From positions 1 through 64,000 of the forward strand of contig NZ_VFEV01000021.1 of NCBI RefSeq assembly GCF_007858275.1: a DNA stretch of 64,000 nucleotides, given 5' to 3'. This document shows positions 36,978 to 46,504 of the stretch, in pieces. Position numbers and translations under genes: made by a program. The stretch comes from Pseudomonas proteolytica (GTDB lineage Bacteria > Pseudomonadota > Gammaproteobacteria > Pseudomonadales > Pseudomonadaceae). The stretch's first letter is position 1, and every line of letters starts with the position of its first letter. The notes under the pieces are model-generated. The model did not search any database. It had not been told where the DNA came from and worked only from the letters and a program-made list of their open reading frames with translations.

Positions 36978-37672
36978 GTAGCTCTGCATCCCCGGATACC
37001 GACCTGGACCTGACGGTTGCCGATACCCAGGCTATCGATGATTGCTGGAACCGCATTGGGATCCATGGCGACAAGTCCTGCCCGTTGCTGGCCGAGCATA
37101 TCCACTGCCGCAATTGCGCGGTGTATTCCGCAGCCGCCACCCGCCTGCTGGATCGTTATGCCTTGGCGCAGCAAGACCATCGTCATGCCGTCGCCGCGCA
37201 GGCCGATGATGAGGTCGCCACCCGTTCATTGCTAATGTTCCGCTTGGGCGAGGAGTGGCTGGGCATCGCCACCCGTTGCCTGGTGGAAGTGGCGCCCCTG
37301 CAGCCGATCCATTCCTTGCCCCACCAGCGCTCCCGGGCGCTGCTCGGGGTCGCCAATGTGCGCGGTGCGCTGGTGGCCTGCCTGTCCCTGGTGGAGCTGT
37401 TGGGGCTCGACAGCACCGCCGGCGGCCCCAGCGGTGGGCGGATCATGCCGCGCATGTTGATCATTGCCGCGCAGGATGGCCCGGTGGTGGTGCCGGTGGA
37501 TGAAGTGGATGGCATCCACGCCATTGATGAGCGCACCCTCAAAGCGGCATCTGCCTCCGGCACCCAGGCCAGTGCCCGCTATACCCAGGGTGTGTTGCAG
37601 TTCAAAGGCCGCAGCCTGCGCTGGCTGGACGAGGCGCAACTGCTGTCTGCCGTGACCCGGAGCCTGTCATGA
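36974..37672 (+). CDS. wspD: CheW-like coupling protein WspD
   Basis: 232 residues. An N-terminal extension (about 1-80, containing the Cys-rich stretch CPLLAEHIHCRNCAVY) precedes a CheW domain (about 85-228, FRLGEEWLGIATRCLVEVAPLQPIH and VRGALVACLSLVELLGL). It is a second adaptor besides WspB in the signalling array. It overlaps wspC by 4 bp and wspE by 4 bp. Confidence 0.92.
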   Translation: MSSSASPDTDLDLTVADTQAIDDCWNRIGIHGDKSCPLLAEHIHCRNCAVYSAAATRLLDRYALAQQDHRHAVAAQADDEVATRSLLMFRLGEEWLGIATRCLVEVAPLQPIHSLPHQRSRALLGVANVRGALVACLSLVELLGLDSTAGGPSGGRIMPRMLIIAAQDGPVVVPVDEVDGIHAIDERTLKAASASGTQASARYTQGVLQFKGRSLRWLDEAQLLSAVTRSLS

Positions 37673-39966
37673 CCCCCGACCAGATGCGCGACGCCTCGCT
37701 GCTGGAACTGTTCAGCCTGGAAGCCGATGCCCAGACCCAGGTGCTCAGCGCCGGCTTGCTGGCCCTGGAGCGCAACCCGACCCAGGCCGACCAGCTTGAA
37801 GCCTGCATGCGCGCGGCGCATTCGCTCAAGGGCGCGGCGCGGATTGTCGGGGTCGACGCCGGCGTCAGCGTTGCCCACGTGATGGAAGATTGCCTGGTCA
37901 GCGCCCAGGAAAGCCGCTTGTACCTGCAACCCGAACATATCGACGCGTTGTTGCAGGGCACTGACCTGCTGATGCGCATTGCCACACCGGGCAATACCGT
38001 GGGCCCGGCCGATATCGAGGGGTACGTGGCGCTGATGGAGCGCTTGCTGGACCCCTCGCAACCCACGGCCAAAGTGGTTGCACCGCCGCCTGTGCCGGAG
38101 CTGCTTGCGCCGCCGCTGCCGTCCCTTGAAGAATCGCTGCTGTTGCCCCCGGAACCAGAGGCCGCGCCGCCCCTGGGCAGTGAAGCGCCGCGCCAGAACA
38201 AGCGCATGACCGAAGGCGGCGAACGGGTCTTGCGGGTCACGGCCGAGCGCTTGAACAGCCTGTTGGACCTGTCCAGCAAGTCCCTGGTGGAAACCCAGCG
38301 ACTCAAGCCGTACCTGTCCAGCCTGCAACGCCTCAAACGCATTCAAAGCAACGGCGCCCGGGCCCTGGACAACCTAGATGGCCAACTCAAGACCCTCGAC
38401 CTGAGCCTTGAAGCCCAGGAAGCCCTGGGCGATGCCCGCCGCCTGCTGGGCGAAGCGCAGTTGCTGCTGGCAGAAAAGACCGCCGAGCTCGATGAATTCG
38501 GCTGGCAAGCCGGCCAGCGTGCCCAGGTGCTGTATGACACGGCGCTGGCGTGTCGCATGCGGCCGTTTGCCGATGTACTGGCGGGGCAGGTGCGCATGGT
38601 GCGTGACCTGGGCCGCAGCCTGGGCAAGCAGGTGCGTCTGGAAATCGAAGGCGAAAAGACCCAGGTGGACCGCGATGTCCTGGAAAAACTTGAAGCGCCG
38701 CTGACCCATTTGCTGCGCAATGCCGTCGATCACGGCATCGAAATGCCCGAGCAGCGCCTGCTGGCGGGCAAGCCGGCCGAGGGCCTGATCCGCCTGCGCG
38801 CCTCGCACCAGGCTGGCCTGCTGGTGCTGGAATTGAGCGATGACGGCAACGGCGTCGATCTGGAGCGCCTGCGCGCCAGTATTGTCGAGCGCAATCTGTC
38901 GCCGCTGGAAACGGCCTTGCGCCTGAGCGAAGAGGAATTGCTGACCTTCCTGTTCTTGCCGGGCTTCAGCCTGCGCGACAAGGTCACTGAGGTCTCCGGG
39001 CGCGGCGTTGGCCTGGACGCGGTGCAGCACATGGTCCGCCAATTGCGCGGCGCGGTGGTGCTGGAGCAGACGGCGGGGCAGGGCAGCCGCTTTCATCTGG
39101 AAGTGCCGTTGACCCTGTCGGTGGTGCGCAGCCTGGTGGTGGAAGTCGGCGAAGAAGCCTACGCCTTCCCCTTGGCCCATATCGAACGCATGTGCGACCT
39201 GGAACCCGACGAAATCGTGCAACTGGAAGGCCGCCAGCATTTCTGGCACGAGGGCCGGCATGTCGGCCTGGTCGCGGCCAGCCAGCTGTTGCAGCGCCCG
39301 CCGGGGCAGAGCAGCCAGGACACCCTCAAGGTTGTGGTGATCCGTGAGCGCGAAGCGGTGTACGGGATTGCCGTGGAACGCTTTATCGGCGAGCGCACCC
39401 TGGTGGTGTTGCCGCTGGATGATCGCCTGGGCAAGGTGCAGGACATTTCTGCCGGGGCGCTGCTCGATGACGGTTCGGTGGTGTTGATCGTCGATGTCGA
39501 GGACATGCTGCGCTCGGTGGACAAGTTGCTCAACACCGGCCGCCTGGAGCGCATTGCCCGACGCGCCCAGCAAACCGTCGAGGCTGCGCGCAAGCGCATC
39601 CTGGTGGTGGATGACTCACTCACCGTGCGCGAACTGCAGCGCAAGCTATTACTTAACCGTGGATATGACGTGGCGGTCGCCGTCGATGGTATGGATGGCT
39701 GGAATGCTCTGCGCTCCGAAGACTTCGACCTGCTGATCACTGACATTGATATGCCCCGCATGGACGGTATTGAATTGGTCACACTGTTGCGCCGTGACAC
39801 TCGCCTGCAGTCGCTGCCGGTGATGGTGGTGTCTTACAAGGATCGCGAAGAAGACCGGCGTCGTGGCCTGGATGCCGGCGCCGACTATTACCTGGCCAAG
39901 GCCAGCTTCCATGATGACGCCCTGCTTGATGCGGTGGTGGAACTGATTGGAGGGGCGCGCGCATGA
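37669..39966 (+). CDS. wspE: Hybrid CheA-type histidine kinase WspE
   Basis: 765 residues. An N-terminal HPt (His51 in RAAHSLKGAAR), a proline-rich linker (about 135-170), CheA dimerisation and ATPase regions (LLRNAVDHGIE about 347, DDGNGVDLERLR about 390, SGRGVGLDAVQHMV about 443), a CheW-like regulatory domain (about 485-620) and a C-terminal receiver (about 642-762) with phospho-acceptor Asp692 in LITDIDMPRMDG. WspE passes phosphate to WspR, which makes cyclic-di-GMP, and to WspF. All visible phosphorelay residues are intact. Confidence 0.95.
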   Translation: MTPDQMRDASLLELFSLEADAQTQVLSAGLLALERNPTQADQLEACMRAAHSLKGAARIVGVDAGVSVAHVMEDCLVSAQESRLYLQPEHIDALLQGTDLLMRIATPGNTVGPADIEGYVALMERLLDPSQPTAKVVAPPPVPELLAPPLPSLEESLLLPPEPEAAPPLGSEAPRQNKRMTEGGERVLRVTAERLNSLLDLSSKSLVETQRLKPYLSSLQRLKRIQSNGARALDNLDGQLKTLDLSLEAQEALGDARRLLGEAQLLLAEKTAELDEFGWQAGQRAQVLYDTALACRMRPFADVLAGQVRMVRDLGRSLGKQVRLEIEGEKTQVDRDVLEKLEAPLTHLLRNAVDHGIEMPEQRLLAGKPAEGLIRLRASHQAGLLVLELSDDGNGVDLERLRASIVERNLSPLETALRLSEEELLTFLFLPGFSLRDKVTEVSGRGVGLDAVQHMVRQLRGAVVLEQTAGQGSRFHLEVPLTLSVVRSLVVEVGEEAYAFPLAHIERMCDLEPDEIVQLEGRQHFWHEGRHVGLVAASQLLQRPPGQSSQDTLKVVVIREREAVYGIAVERFIGERTLVVLPLDDRLGKVQDISAGALLDDGSVVLIVDVEDMLRSVDKLLNTGRLERIARRAQQTVEAARKRILVVDDSLTVRELQRKLLLNRGYDVAVAVDGMDGWNALRSEDFDLLITDIDMPRMDGIELVTLLRRDTRLQSLPVMVVSYKDREEDRRRGLDAGADYYLAKASFHDDALLDAVVELIGGARA

Positions 39967-40973
39967 AGATCGCCATCGTCAATGACATGCCCCTGGCGGT
40001 CGAAGCATTGCGCCGGGCCTTGAGCCTCGAACCGGCCCATGAGGTGGTGTGGGTCGCCACTAACGGCCTGGAAGCCGTGCAGCGCTGCGCCGAGTTGACC
40101 CCGGACCTGATCCTGATGGACCTGATCATGCCGGTGATGGATGGGGTCGAGGCGACCCGGCAAATCATGGCCGAGACGCCATGCGCTATCGTTATCGTTA
40201 CGGTGGATCGCCAGCAGAATGTCAGCCGCGTCTTCGAAGCCATGGGCCATGGCGCCCTGGATGTGGTGGACACCCCGGCGCTGGGGGTTGGCGATGCCAA
40301 GGAGGCGGCCGCGCCCTTGTTGCGCAAGATCCTCAATATTGGCTGGCTGATCGGCCAGCGCGGCAGCCGGGTGCGGGCGGAACCGGTGCCCGCACGGGGT
40401 ACCGGCAAGCGCCAGAGCCTGGTGGCGATCGGCTCTTCGGCAGGCGGTCCGGCGGCGCTGGAAATCCTGCTCAAGGGCTTGCCTCGGGACTTTGCGGCAG
40501 CCATTGTGCTGGTGCAGCATGTGGACCAGGTATTCGCCGCCGGCATGGCCGAGTGGCTGAGCAGTGCCTCGGGCCTGCCGGTGCGCCTGGCGCGTGAGGG
40601 GGAGCCCCCGCAGAGTGGCGTGGTGTTGCTGGCCGGCACCAATCATCATATCCGGCTGCTGAAAAACGGCACGCTGGCCTACACGGCGGAGCCCGTGAAC
40701 GAAATTTATCGGCCGTCCATCGACGTGTTTTTCGAGAGCGTCGCCAGCCATTGGAACGGCGATGCGGTCGGCGTCTTGCTGACCGGCATGGGACGCGACG
40801 GAGCCCAGGGACTCAAATTGATGCGTCAGCAGGGCTATCTGACCATCGCTCAGGATCAGCAGAGCTGTGCAGTTTACGGCATGCCCAAAGCGGCAGCGGC
40901 GATTGATGCCGCTGTTGAGATTCGCCCATTGGACAGAATTGCGCCACGATTGCTGGAGGTATTCGCAAAATGA
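39963..40973 (+). CDS. wspF: CheB-type methylesterase WspF
   Basis: 336 residues. A receiver (about 1-120, phospho-acceptor Asp53 in LILMDLIMPVMDG) is joined to a CheB methylesterase domain (about 145-335) with catalytic Ser159 (GSSAGG), His186 (VLVQHVDQ) and Asp279 (GMGRDGAQG) all present. WspF removes methyl groups from WspA and damps the system; in P. fluorescens SBW25 its loss-of-function alleles are a classic cause of wrinkly-spreader morphs. This allele reads as full-length, so wild-type control is expected. It overlaps wspE by 4 bp. Confidence 0.95.
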   Translation: MKIAIVNDMPLAVEALRRALSLEPAHEVVWVATNGLEAVQRCAELTPDLILMDLIMPVMDGVEATRQIMAETPCAIVIVTVDRQQNVSRVFEAMGHGALDVVDTPALGVGDAKEAAAPLLRKILNIGWLIGQRGSRVRAEPVPARGTGKRQSLVAIGSSAGGPAALEILLKGLPRDFAAAIVLVQHVDQVFAAGMAEWLSSASGLPVRLAREGEPPQSGVVLLAGTNHHIRLLKNGTLAYTAEPVNEIYRPSIDVFFESVASHWNGDAVGVLLTGMGRDGAQGLKLMRQQGYLTIAQDQQSCAVYGMPKAAAAIDAAVEIRPLDRIAPRLLEVFAK

Positions 40974-41024
40974 CCGATATGACTCGCTGTCCTGGCCTGC
41001 ACGTAGTAACTCAGGTGACCGCAA

Positions 41025-42026
<1,002 letters not shown>

Positions 42027-42048
42027 CCGGCAGAACACCGCCAACCCA

Positions 42049-42137
42049 ATGTGGGAGCTGGCTTGCCTGCGATGGCGTCGCCTCGGTCTACTTGATACAC
42101 CGAGGCGTCTGCATCGCAGGCAAGCCAGCTCCTACAT
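42049..42137. repeat. REP doublet
   Basis: GTGGGAGCTGGCTTGCCTGCGAT is mirrored by GCAGGCAAGCCAGCTCCTAC around a small palindrome (GCCTCGGTC...ACCGAGGC). It ends the wsp operon region. Confidence 0.85.
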
Positions 42138-42262
42138 TTGCTCTTTATCGGCCTGTGGATATCACACAAACCCCGCCTTTTCGGCCAAGCGGACTGCCGT
42201 TTCCGGCCTTTTGCCGTTATACTCGCCGGCTTTCAAAAGTTCGCCAACGAGTGCTGCCCGCC

Positions 42263-43358
42263 ATGGAAATCAACCCGATCCTTAACACCATCAAGGACCT
42301 GTCCGAGCGCTCCGAAACTATTCGGGGGTATCTTTGACTACGATCAAAAGCATGAGCGTCTGACCGAAGTCAATCGCGAGCTTGAAGATCCGGCTGTCTG
42401 GAACAAACCTGAATACGCCCAGGAACTGGGCCGCGAGCGCGCTGCGCTGGCGCAGATCGTCGACACCCTCGACGAATTGAACACCGGTCTGGGCGACTGC
42501 CGCGACCTGCTGGACATGGCCGTCGAAGAAAACGACGAAGGCGCAGTGGGCGATGTCGTCGCCGAGCTGGCCCGTCTCGAGGACAACCTCGCCAAACTCG
42601 AATTCCGCCGCATGTTCAGCCACGAAATGGACCCGAACAACGCCTACCTGGATATCCAGGCCGGTTCCGGCGGCACCGAAGCCCAGGACTGGGCCAACAT
42701 CCTGCTGCGCATGTACCTGCGCTGGGCTGACAAACGCGGTTTCGAAGCAACCATCATGGAACTGTCCGCCGGTGAAGTCGCCGGTATCAAGGGCGCGACC
42801 GTGCATATCAAGGGTGAATACGCCTTTGGCTGGCTGCGGACCGAGATCGGCGTTCATCGCCTGGTGCGCAAGAGCCCGTTCGACTCCGGCAACCGTCGCC
42901 ACACCTCGTTCTCTGCAGTGTTCGTCTCGCCAGAGATCGACGACAAAGTCGAAATCGAGATCAACCCGGCCGACCTGCGCATCGACACCTACCGCTCCTC
43001 CGGTGCCGGTGGTCAGCACGTAAACACCACCGACTCGGCCGTACGTATCACCCACGTACCGACCAACACCGTGGTCAGCTGCCAGAACGAACGTTCCCAG
43101 CACGCCAACAAGGACACCGCCATGAAAATGCTGCGGGCCAAGTTGTACGAGCAGGAGATGCAGAAGCGCAACGCTGCTTCCCAGGCGCTGGAAGACACCA
43201 AATCGGATATCGGCTGGGGTCACCAGATCCGTTCGTATGTGCTCGATGCGTCGCGGATCAAGGATCTGCGCACTAACATCGAACGCAGCGATTGCGACAA
43301 GGTGCTCGACGGCGATATCGACGAATACCTGGAAGCCAGCCTGAAGTCAGGCCTGTAA
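42263..43358 (+). CDS. prfB: Peptide chain release factor 2 (programmed +1 frameshift)
   Basis: RF2 reads UGA and UAA stops. Frame 0 from ATG 42263 runs 24 codons to an in-frame TGA at 42335-42337; a +1 shift there continues as GAC into the long frame that ends at 43358, giving about 364 residues, the family size. Both marker motifs are present: SPF (RKSPFDSGNRRHTSF) and GGQ (SSGAGGQHVNTTDSAVR). The gene must therefore be annotated as a join of 42263-42334 and 42336-43358. lysS follows 93 bp later. Confidence 0.96.
42325..42338 (+). promoter_or_regulatory. prfB programmed frameshift site
   Basis: GGGGGTATCTTTGAC: an internal Shine-Dalgarno-like GGGGG a few bases before CTT TGA C, the same slippery arrangement as in E. 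coli prfB. When RF2 is scarce the ribosome slips at CTT and bypasses the stop, so RF2 controls its own level. Confidence 0.93.
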
Positions 43359-43379
43359 TACGCTGACAAACCGCGATCC

Positions 43380-43408
43380 CTGTAGGAGCCGGCTTGCCGG
43401 CGATCCCC
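43380..43408. repeat. Single REP element
   Basis: TGTAGGAGCCGGCTTGCCGGCGATCCCCGG lies in the prfB-lysS gap and resembles the elements at 47797 and 60749. Confidence 0.75.
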
Positions 43409-43451
43409 GGCCTACGCCTGGGACAACGAACCAGATGGAATATTTAAAGAC

Positions 43452-44954
43452 ATGAGCGACCAACAACTCGATCCGCAGGCCCTGCAACAGGAAGAAAACT
43501 CTCTGATCGCCCTGCGCAAGGAAAAGCTTGCTGCCGAGCGCGCCAAGGGTAACGCCTTCCCCAACGACTTCCGCCGCGAAAACTACTGCGATGCCTTGCA
43601 GAAGCAATACGCGGACAAGACCAAGGAAGAGCTGGCAGAAGCTGCGATTCCGGTCAAGGTTGCAGGTCGCATCATGCTCAACCGTGGCTCGTTCATGGTG
43701 ATCCAGGACATGACCGGGCGCATCCAGGTCTACGTCAACCGCAAGACGCTCTCGGAAGAAACCCTGGCCTCGGTGAAAACCTGGGACATGGGCGACATCA
43801 TTGCCGCCGAAGGCACCCTGGCCCGTTCGGGCAAGGGCGACCTCTACGTGGAAATGACCAACGTGCGCCTGCTGACCAAGTCGCTGCGCCCGCTGCCAGA
43901 CAAGCACCACGGCCTGACCGACACCGAGCAGCGTTATCGCCAGCGCTACGTCGACCTGATCGTCAACGAAGAAGTGCGCCAGACTTTCCGTGTGCGTTCG
44001 CAAGTGATCGCGCACATCCGCAGCTTCCTGATGGCACGTGACTTCCTCGAAGTCGAGACGCCGATGCTGCAGACCATTCCGGGCGGCGCGGCAGCCAAGC
44101 CGTTCGAAACCCACCACAATGCCCTGGACATGGAAATGTTCTTGCGCATCGCCCCGGAGCTGTACCTCAAGCGCCTGGTGGTCGGTGGCTTTGAGAAAGT
44201 GTTCGAGATCAACCGCAACTTCCGCAACGAAGGTGTCTCGACCCGTCACAACCCAGAATTCACCATGTTGGAGTTCTACCAGGCGTACGCCGACTACGAA
44301 GACAACATGGACCTGACCGAAGAACTGTTCCGCGAGCTGGCGCAGCTTGTTCTCGGGACTACCGACGTGCCGTACGGCGACAAGGTATTCCACTTCGGCG
44401 AGCCGTTCGTGCGCCTGTCGGTGTTCGATTCGATCCTCAAGTACAACCCTGAGCTGACCGCTGACGACCTCAACGACATCGACAAGGCCCGTGCCATCGC
44501 CAAGAAAGCCGGGGCCAAGGTCCTGGGCTTCGAAGGCCTGGGCAAGCTGCAGGTGATGATTTTCGAAGAACTGGTGGAGCACAAGCTGGAACAGCCGCAC
44601 TTCATTACCCAGTACCCGTTCGAAGTGTCGCCGCTGGCCCGTCGCAACGATGACAACCCGAACGTCACCGACCGTTTCGAGCTGTTCATCGGTGGTCGCG
44701 AAATCGCCAACGCCTACTCGGAGTTGAATGACGCCGAAGACCAGGCTGAGCGCTTCATGGCCCAGGTGGCTGACAAGGACGCCGGTGACGACGAAGCCAT
44801 GCACTACGACGCCGACTTTGTTCGCGCGCTGGAGTACGGCATGCCGCCAACGGCTGGTGAAGGTATTGGTATCGACCGTCTGGTGATGCTGTTGACCAAC
44901 TCACCGTCGATCCGCGATGTGATCTTGTTCCCGCATATGCGGCCACAAGCGTAG
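43452..44954 (+). CDS. lysS: Lysyl-tRNA synthetase (class II)
   Basis: 500 residues. An OB-fold anticodon-binding domain (about 65-150, IPVKVAGRIMLNRGSFMVIQD) precedes the class II catalytic core with motif 1 near FLEVETPMLQ (about 197), motif 2 NRNFRNEGVSTRHNPEFTML (about 256-275) and motif 3 GIGIDRLVMLLTNSPSIRDVILFPH (about 472-496). It charges tRNA-Lys. The prfB-lysS order is the standard one. A terminator follows the stop. Confidence 0.97.
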   Translation: MSDQQLDPQALQQEENSLIALRKEKLAAERAKGNAFPNDFRRENYCDALQKQYADKTKEELAEAAIPVKVAGRIMLNRGSFMVIQDMTGRIQVYVNRKTLSEETLASVKTWDMGDIIAAEGTLARSGKGDLYVEMTNVRLLTKSLRPLPDKHHGLTDTEQRYRQRYVDLIVNEEVRQTFRVRSQVIAHIRSFLMARDFLEVETPMLQTIPGGAAAKPFETHHNALDMEMFLRIAPELYLKRLVVGGFEKVFEINRNFRNEGVSTRHNPEFTMLEFYQAYADYEDNMDLTEELFRELAQLVLGTTDVPYGDKVFHFGEPFVRLSVFDSILKYNPELTADDLNDIDKARAIAKKAGAKVLGFEGLGKLQVMIFEELVEHKLEQPHFITQYPFEVSPLARRNDDNPNVTDRFELFIGGREIANAYSELNDAEDQAERFMAQVADKDAGDDEAMHYDADFVRALEYGMPPTAGEGIGIDRLVMLLTNSPSIRDVILFPHMRPQA

Positions 44955-44969
44955 TCTTAGCGAATGCCG

Positions 44970-44998
44970 AAGCCGCCTTTTATAAGGCGGCTTTTTTG
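44970..44998 (+). terminator. Rho-independent terminator after lysS
   Basis: AAGCCGCCTT and AAGGCGGCTT form the stem, followed by TTTTTT, 15 bp after lysS. Confidence 0.93.
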
Positions 44999-45062
44999 TG
45001 TGGCCTGTACTAACGTCAAGCGTACGGCGCCAGACTTTTGTTGAGTGAGAGGACGATCTTTC

Positions 45063-45779
45063 GTGAAGCGCGTAATGGCTCAAGAAGGCGCCGCTGGCAT
45101 CGCTGCCGCCGTGGCAGAGAGTGTTCAGTACCAGGGCCGCAAGGCCAGCCGCCAGGGCAGCGAGCAGCGTCGCCAGGATATTCTCGACGCGGCCATGCGT
45201 ATTGTCGTGCGCGATGGCGTGCGGGCCGTGCGCCATCGGGCGGTGGCGGCAGAGGCCGGTGTGCCGCTGTCGGCCACCACCTACTATTTCAAGGATATCG
45301 ACGACCTGCTCACCGACACCTTTGCCCAGTATGTGGAGCGCAGTGCCGCGTTCATGGGCAAGTTGTGGGTGCGCAACGAAGGCTTGTTGCGAGAAATGGT
45401 GGCCTACGGAGATGGCAGTGCCGAGTCGCGCTCGCAACTGGCCGATGATATTGCGCGCCTGACCGCCGATTACGTCCTGCGCCAACTGCTTAACCGTCGC
45501 GAATACTTGATGGCCGAGCAGGCGTTTCGCCAGGAGGCCTTGTTGAACCCGCGCCTGGCCGAGCTGGTCCGTTCTCACCAGCAGATTTTGTTGCAGGGCA
45601 CTTGCCAGTTTTTCCAGGTGCTGGGTTCCCGTGAGCCGCAACAGGATGCCAAAGTGTTGACGGCGATTATCAGTCGGATGGAATATCAGGGCCTGTTGTT
45701 TGAGCCCGAGGCGCTGACCGGTGAAGAAATGCTCGAGATTCTCAAACGTTACATGCACCTGGTCCTGGCCTCGGTCTGA
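45063..45779 (+). CDS. TetR/AcrR-family transcriptional regulator
   Basis: 238 residues from the GTG at 45063, chosen because AGAGGA lies 9 nt upstream; the ATG at 45075 is an alternative with poor spacing. The HTH is about residues 32-80 (RRQDILDAAMRIVVRDGVRAVRHRAVAAEAGVPLSATTYYFKD), followed by a helical ligand domain. It follows the lysS terminator, and the same regulator occupies this spot in P. aeruginosa. Its target is unknown; the downstream lipoprotein gene is on the same strand beyond a REP doublet. Confidence 0.88.
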   Translation: MKRVMAQEGAAGIAAAVAESVQYQGRKASRQGSEQRRQDILDAAMRIVVRDGVRAVRHRAVAAEAGVPLSATTYYFKDIDDLLTDTFAQYVERSAAFMGKLWVRNEGLLREMVAYGDGSAESRSQLADDIARLTADYVLRQLLNRREYLMAEQAFRQEALLNPRLAELVRSHQQILLQGTCQFFQVLGSREPQQDAKVLTAIISRMEYQGLLFEPEALTGEEMLEILKRYMHLVLASV

Positions 45780-45808
45780 GGTTTTAGCAGCACTATGGAC
45801 CTGCCCAT

Positions 45809-45908
45809 GTAGGAGCGAGCTTGCTCGCGAAGGGCGTTAACGATGACGCGGGGAACCTGACTCCCCGCGTTGCCCTCAGGCTTTTCGCGAGCAAGCTCGC
45901 GCCTACAG
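45809..45908. repeat. REP doublet (GAGC-type)
   Basis: Inverted GTAGGAGCGAGCTTGCTCGCGAA copies around a central CGCGGGGAACCTGACTCCCCGCG palindrome; nearly the same as the pair at 56136-56367. Confidence 0.88.
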
Positions 45909-45934
45909 AAGATCGCTCATTGCTGGAGTGTCCG

Positions 45935-46483
45935 ATGAAAGCTTGGCGTGTACTGGTAGTCGCAATGTCGTTCCTGTTGCTCAGTGGTTGCTTGGTGACT
46001 TTCAAGGAGCCCTTGCCGGCCAGCGAGGCTGCGCCTGAGGCGCTGTTGGGCAAGTGGGCCAGCAAGAACGCTTGGGGCGAACCGCTCAACCTGCAGATCA
46101 GCCGCGCGGGCGAGCGTCGCTACAAGGCGGTGAGCACCTCGCAGACCAAGCCGGTCAAGCGCGACGAATATCTGTTCAGCGTGTCCCGCCACGGCAACCG
46201 CTGGTACCTGTCGGCGCCGCTGCCGGACAAGCTCGGCGGGCACTTTATCCTGGCCGGCTTCGAATTCAATGGTGCCCGCGAACTGCTGGTCTACAACCTC
46301 GATCCCGAGGCGATCAACCAGGCCATCGCGCAGAAAATCCTGACGGGCAGCAGCGTAGAGACGGTCGAGGGCGACGGGACATTGGTCGACAGCCCCATGA
46401 ATCAGGTCCTGGCTTACCTGGATGATCCGGCCAACGCCGATGTGTTTGTCGAAGCCGTGCGCTATCAGCGCGTGGGCAAATAA
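45935..46483 (+). CDS. Putative lipoprotein, unknown function
   Basis: 182 residues from the ATG at 45935, with GGAG upstream. The signal peptide ends in the lipobox LLSGC (Cys about residue 20), so the product should be a lipid-anchored envelope protein. The mature part shows a beta-rich pattern (ALLGKWASKNAWGEPLNLQISRAG, then NRWYLSAPLP) but no domain I recognise. It lies 21 bp before the QEGLA-motif gene and is probably cotranscribed with it. Confidence 0.75.
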   Translation: MKAWRVLVVAMSFLLLSGCLVTFKEPLPASEAAPEALLGKWASKNAWGEPLNLQISRAGERRYKAVSTSQTKPVKRDEYLFSVSRHGNRWYLSAPLPDKLGGHFILAGFEFNGARELLVYNLDPEAINQAIAQKILTGSSVETVEGDGTLVDSPMNQVLAYLDDPANADVFVEAVRYQRVGK

Positions 46484-46504
46484 CGTTTAAAGAGGAAGCA
46501 CCGG

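Noticed and set aside
40974..41024. A separate small gene between wspF and wspR
   Set aside because: The 51-bp gap has no start with a credible frame and looks like leader sequence for wspR.
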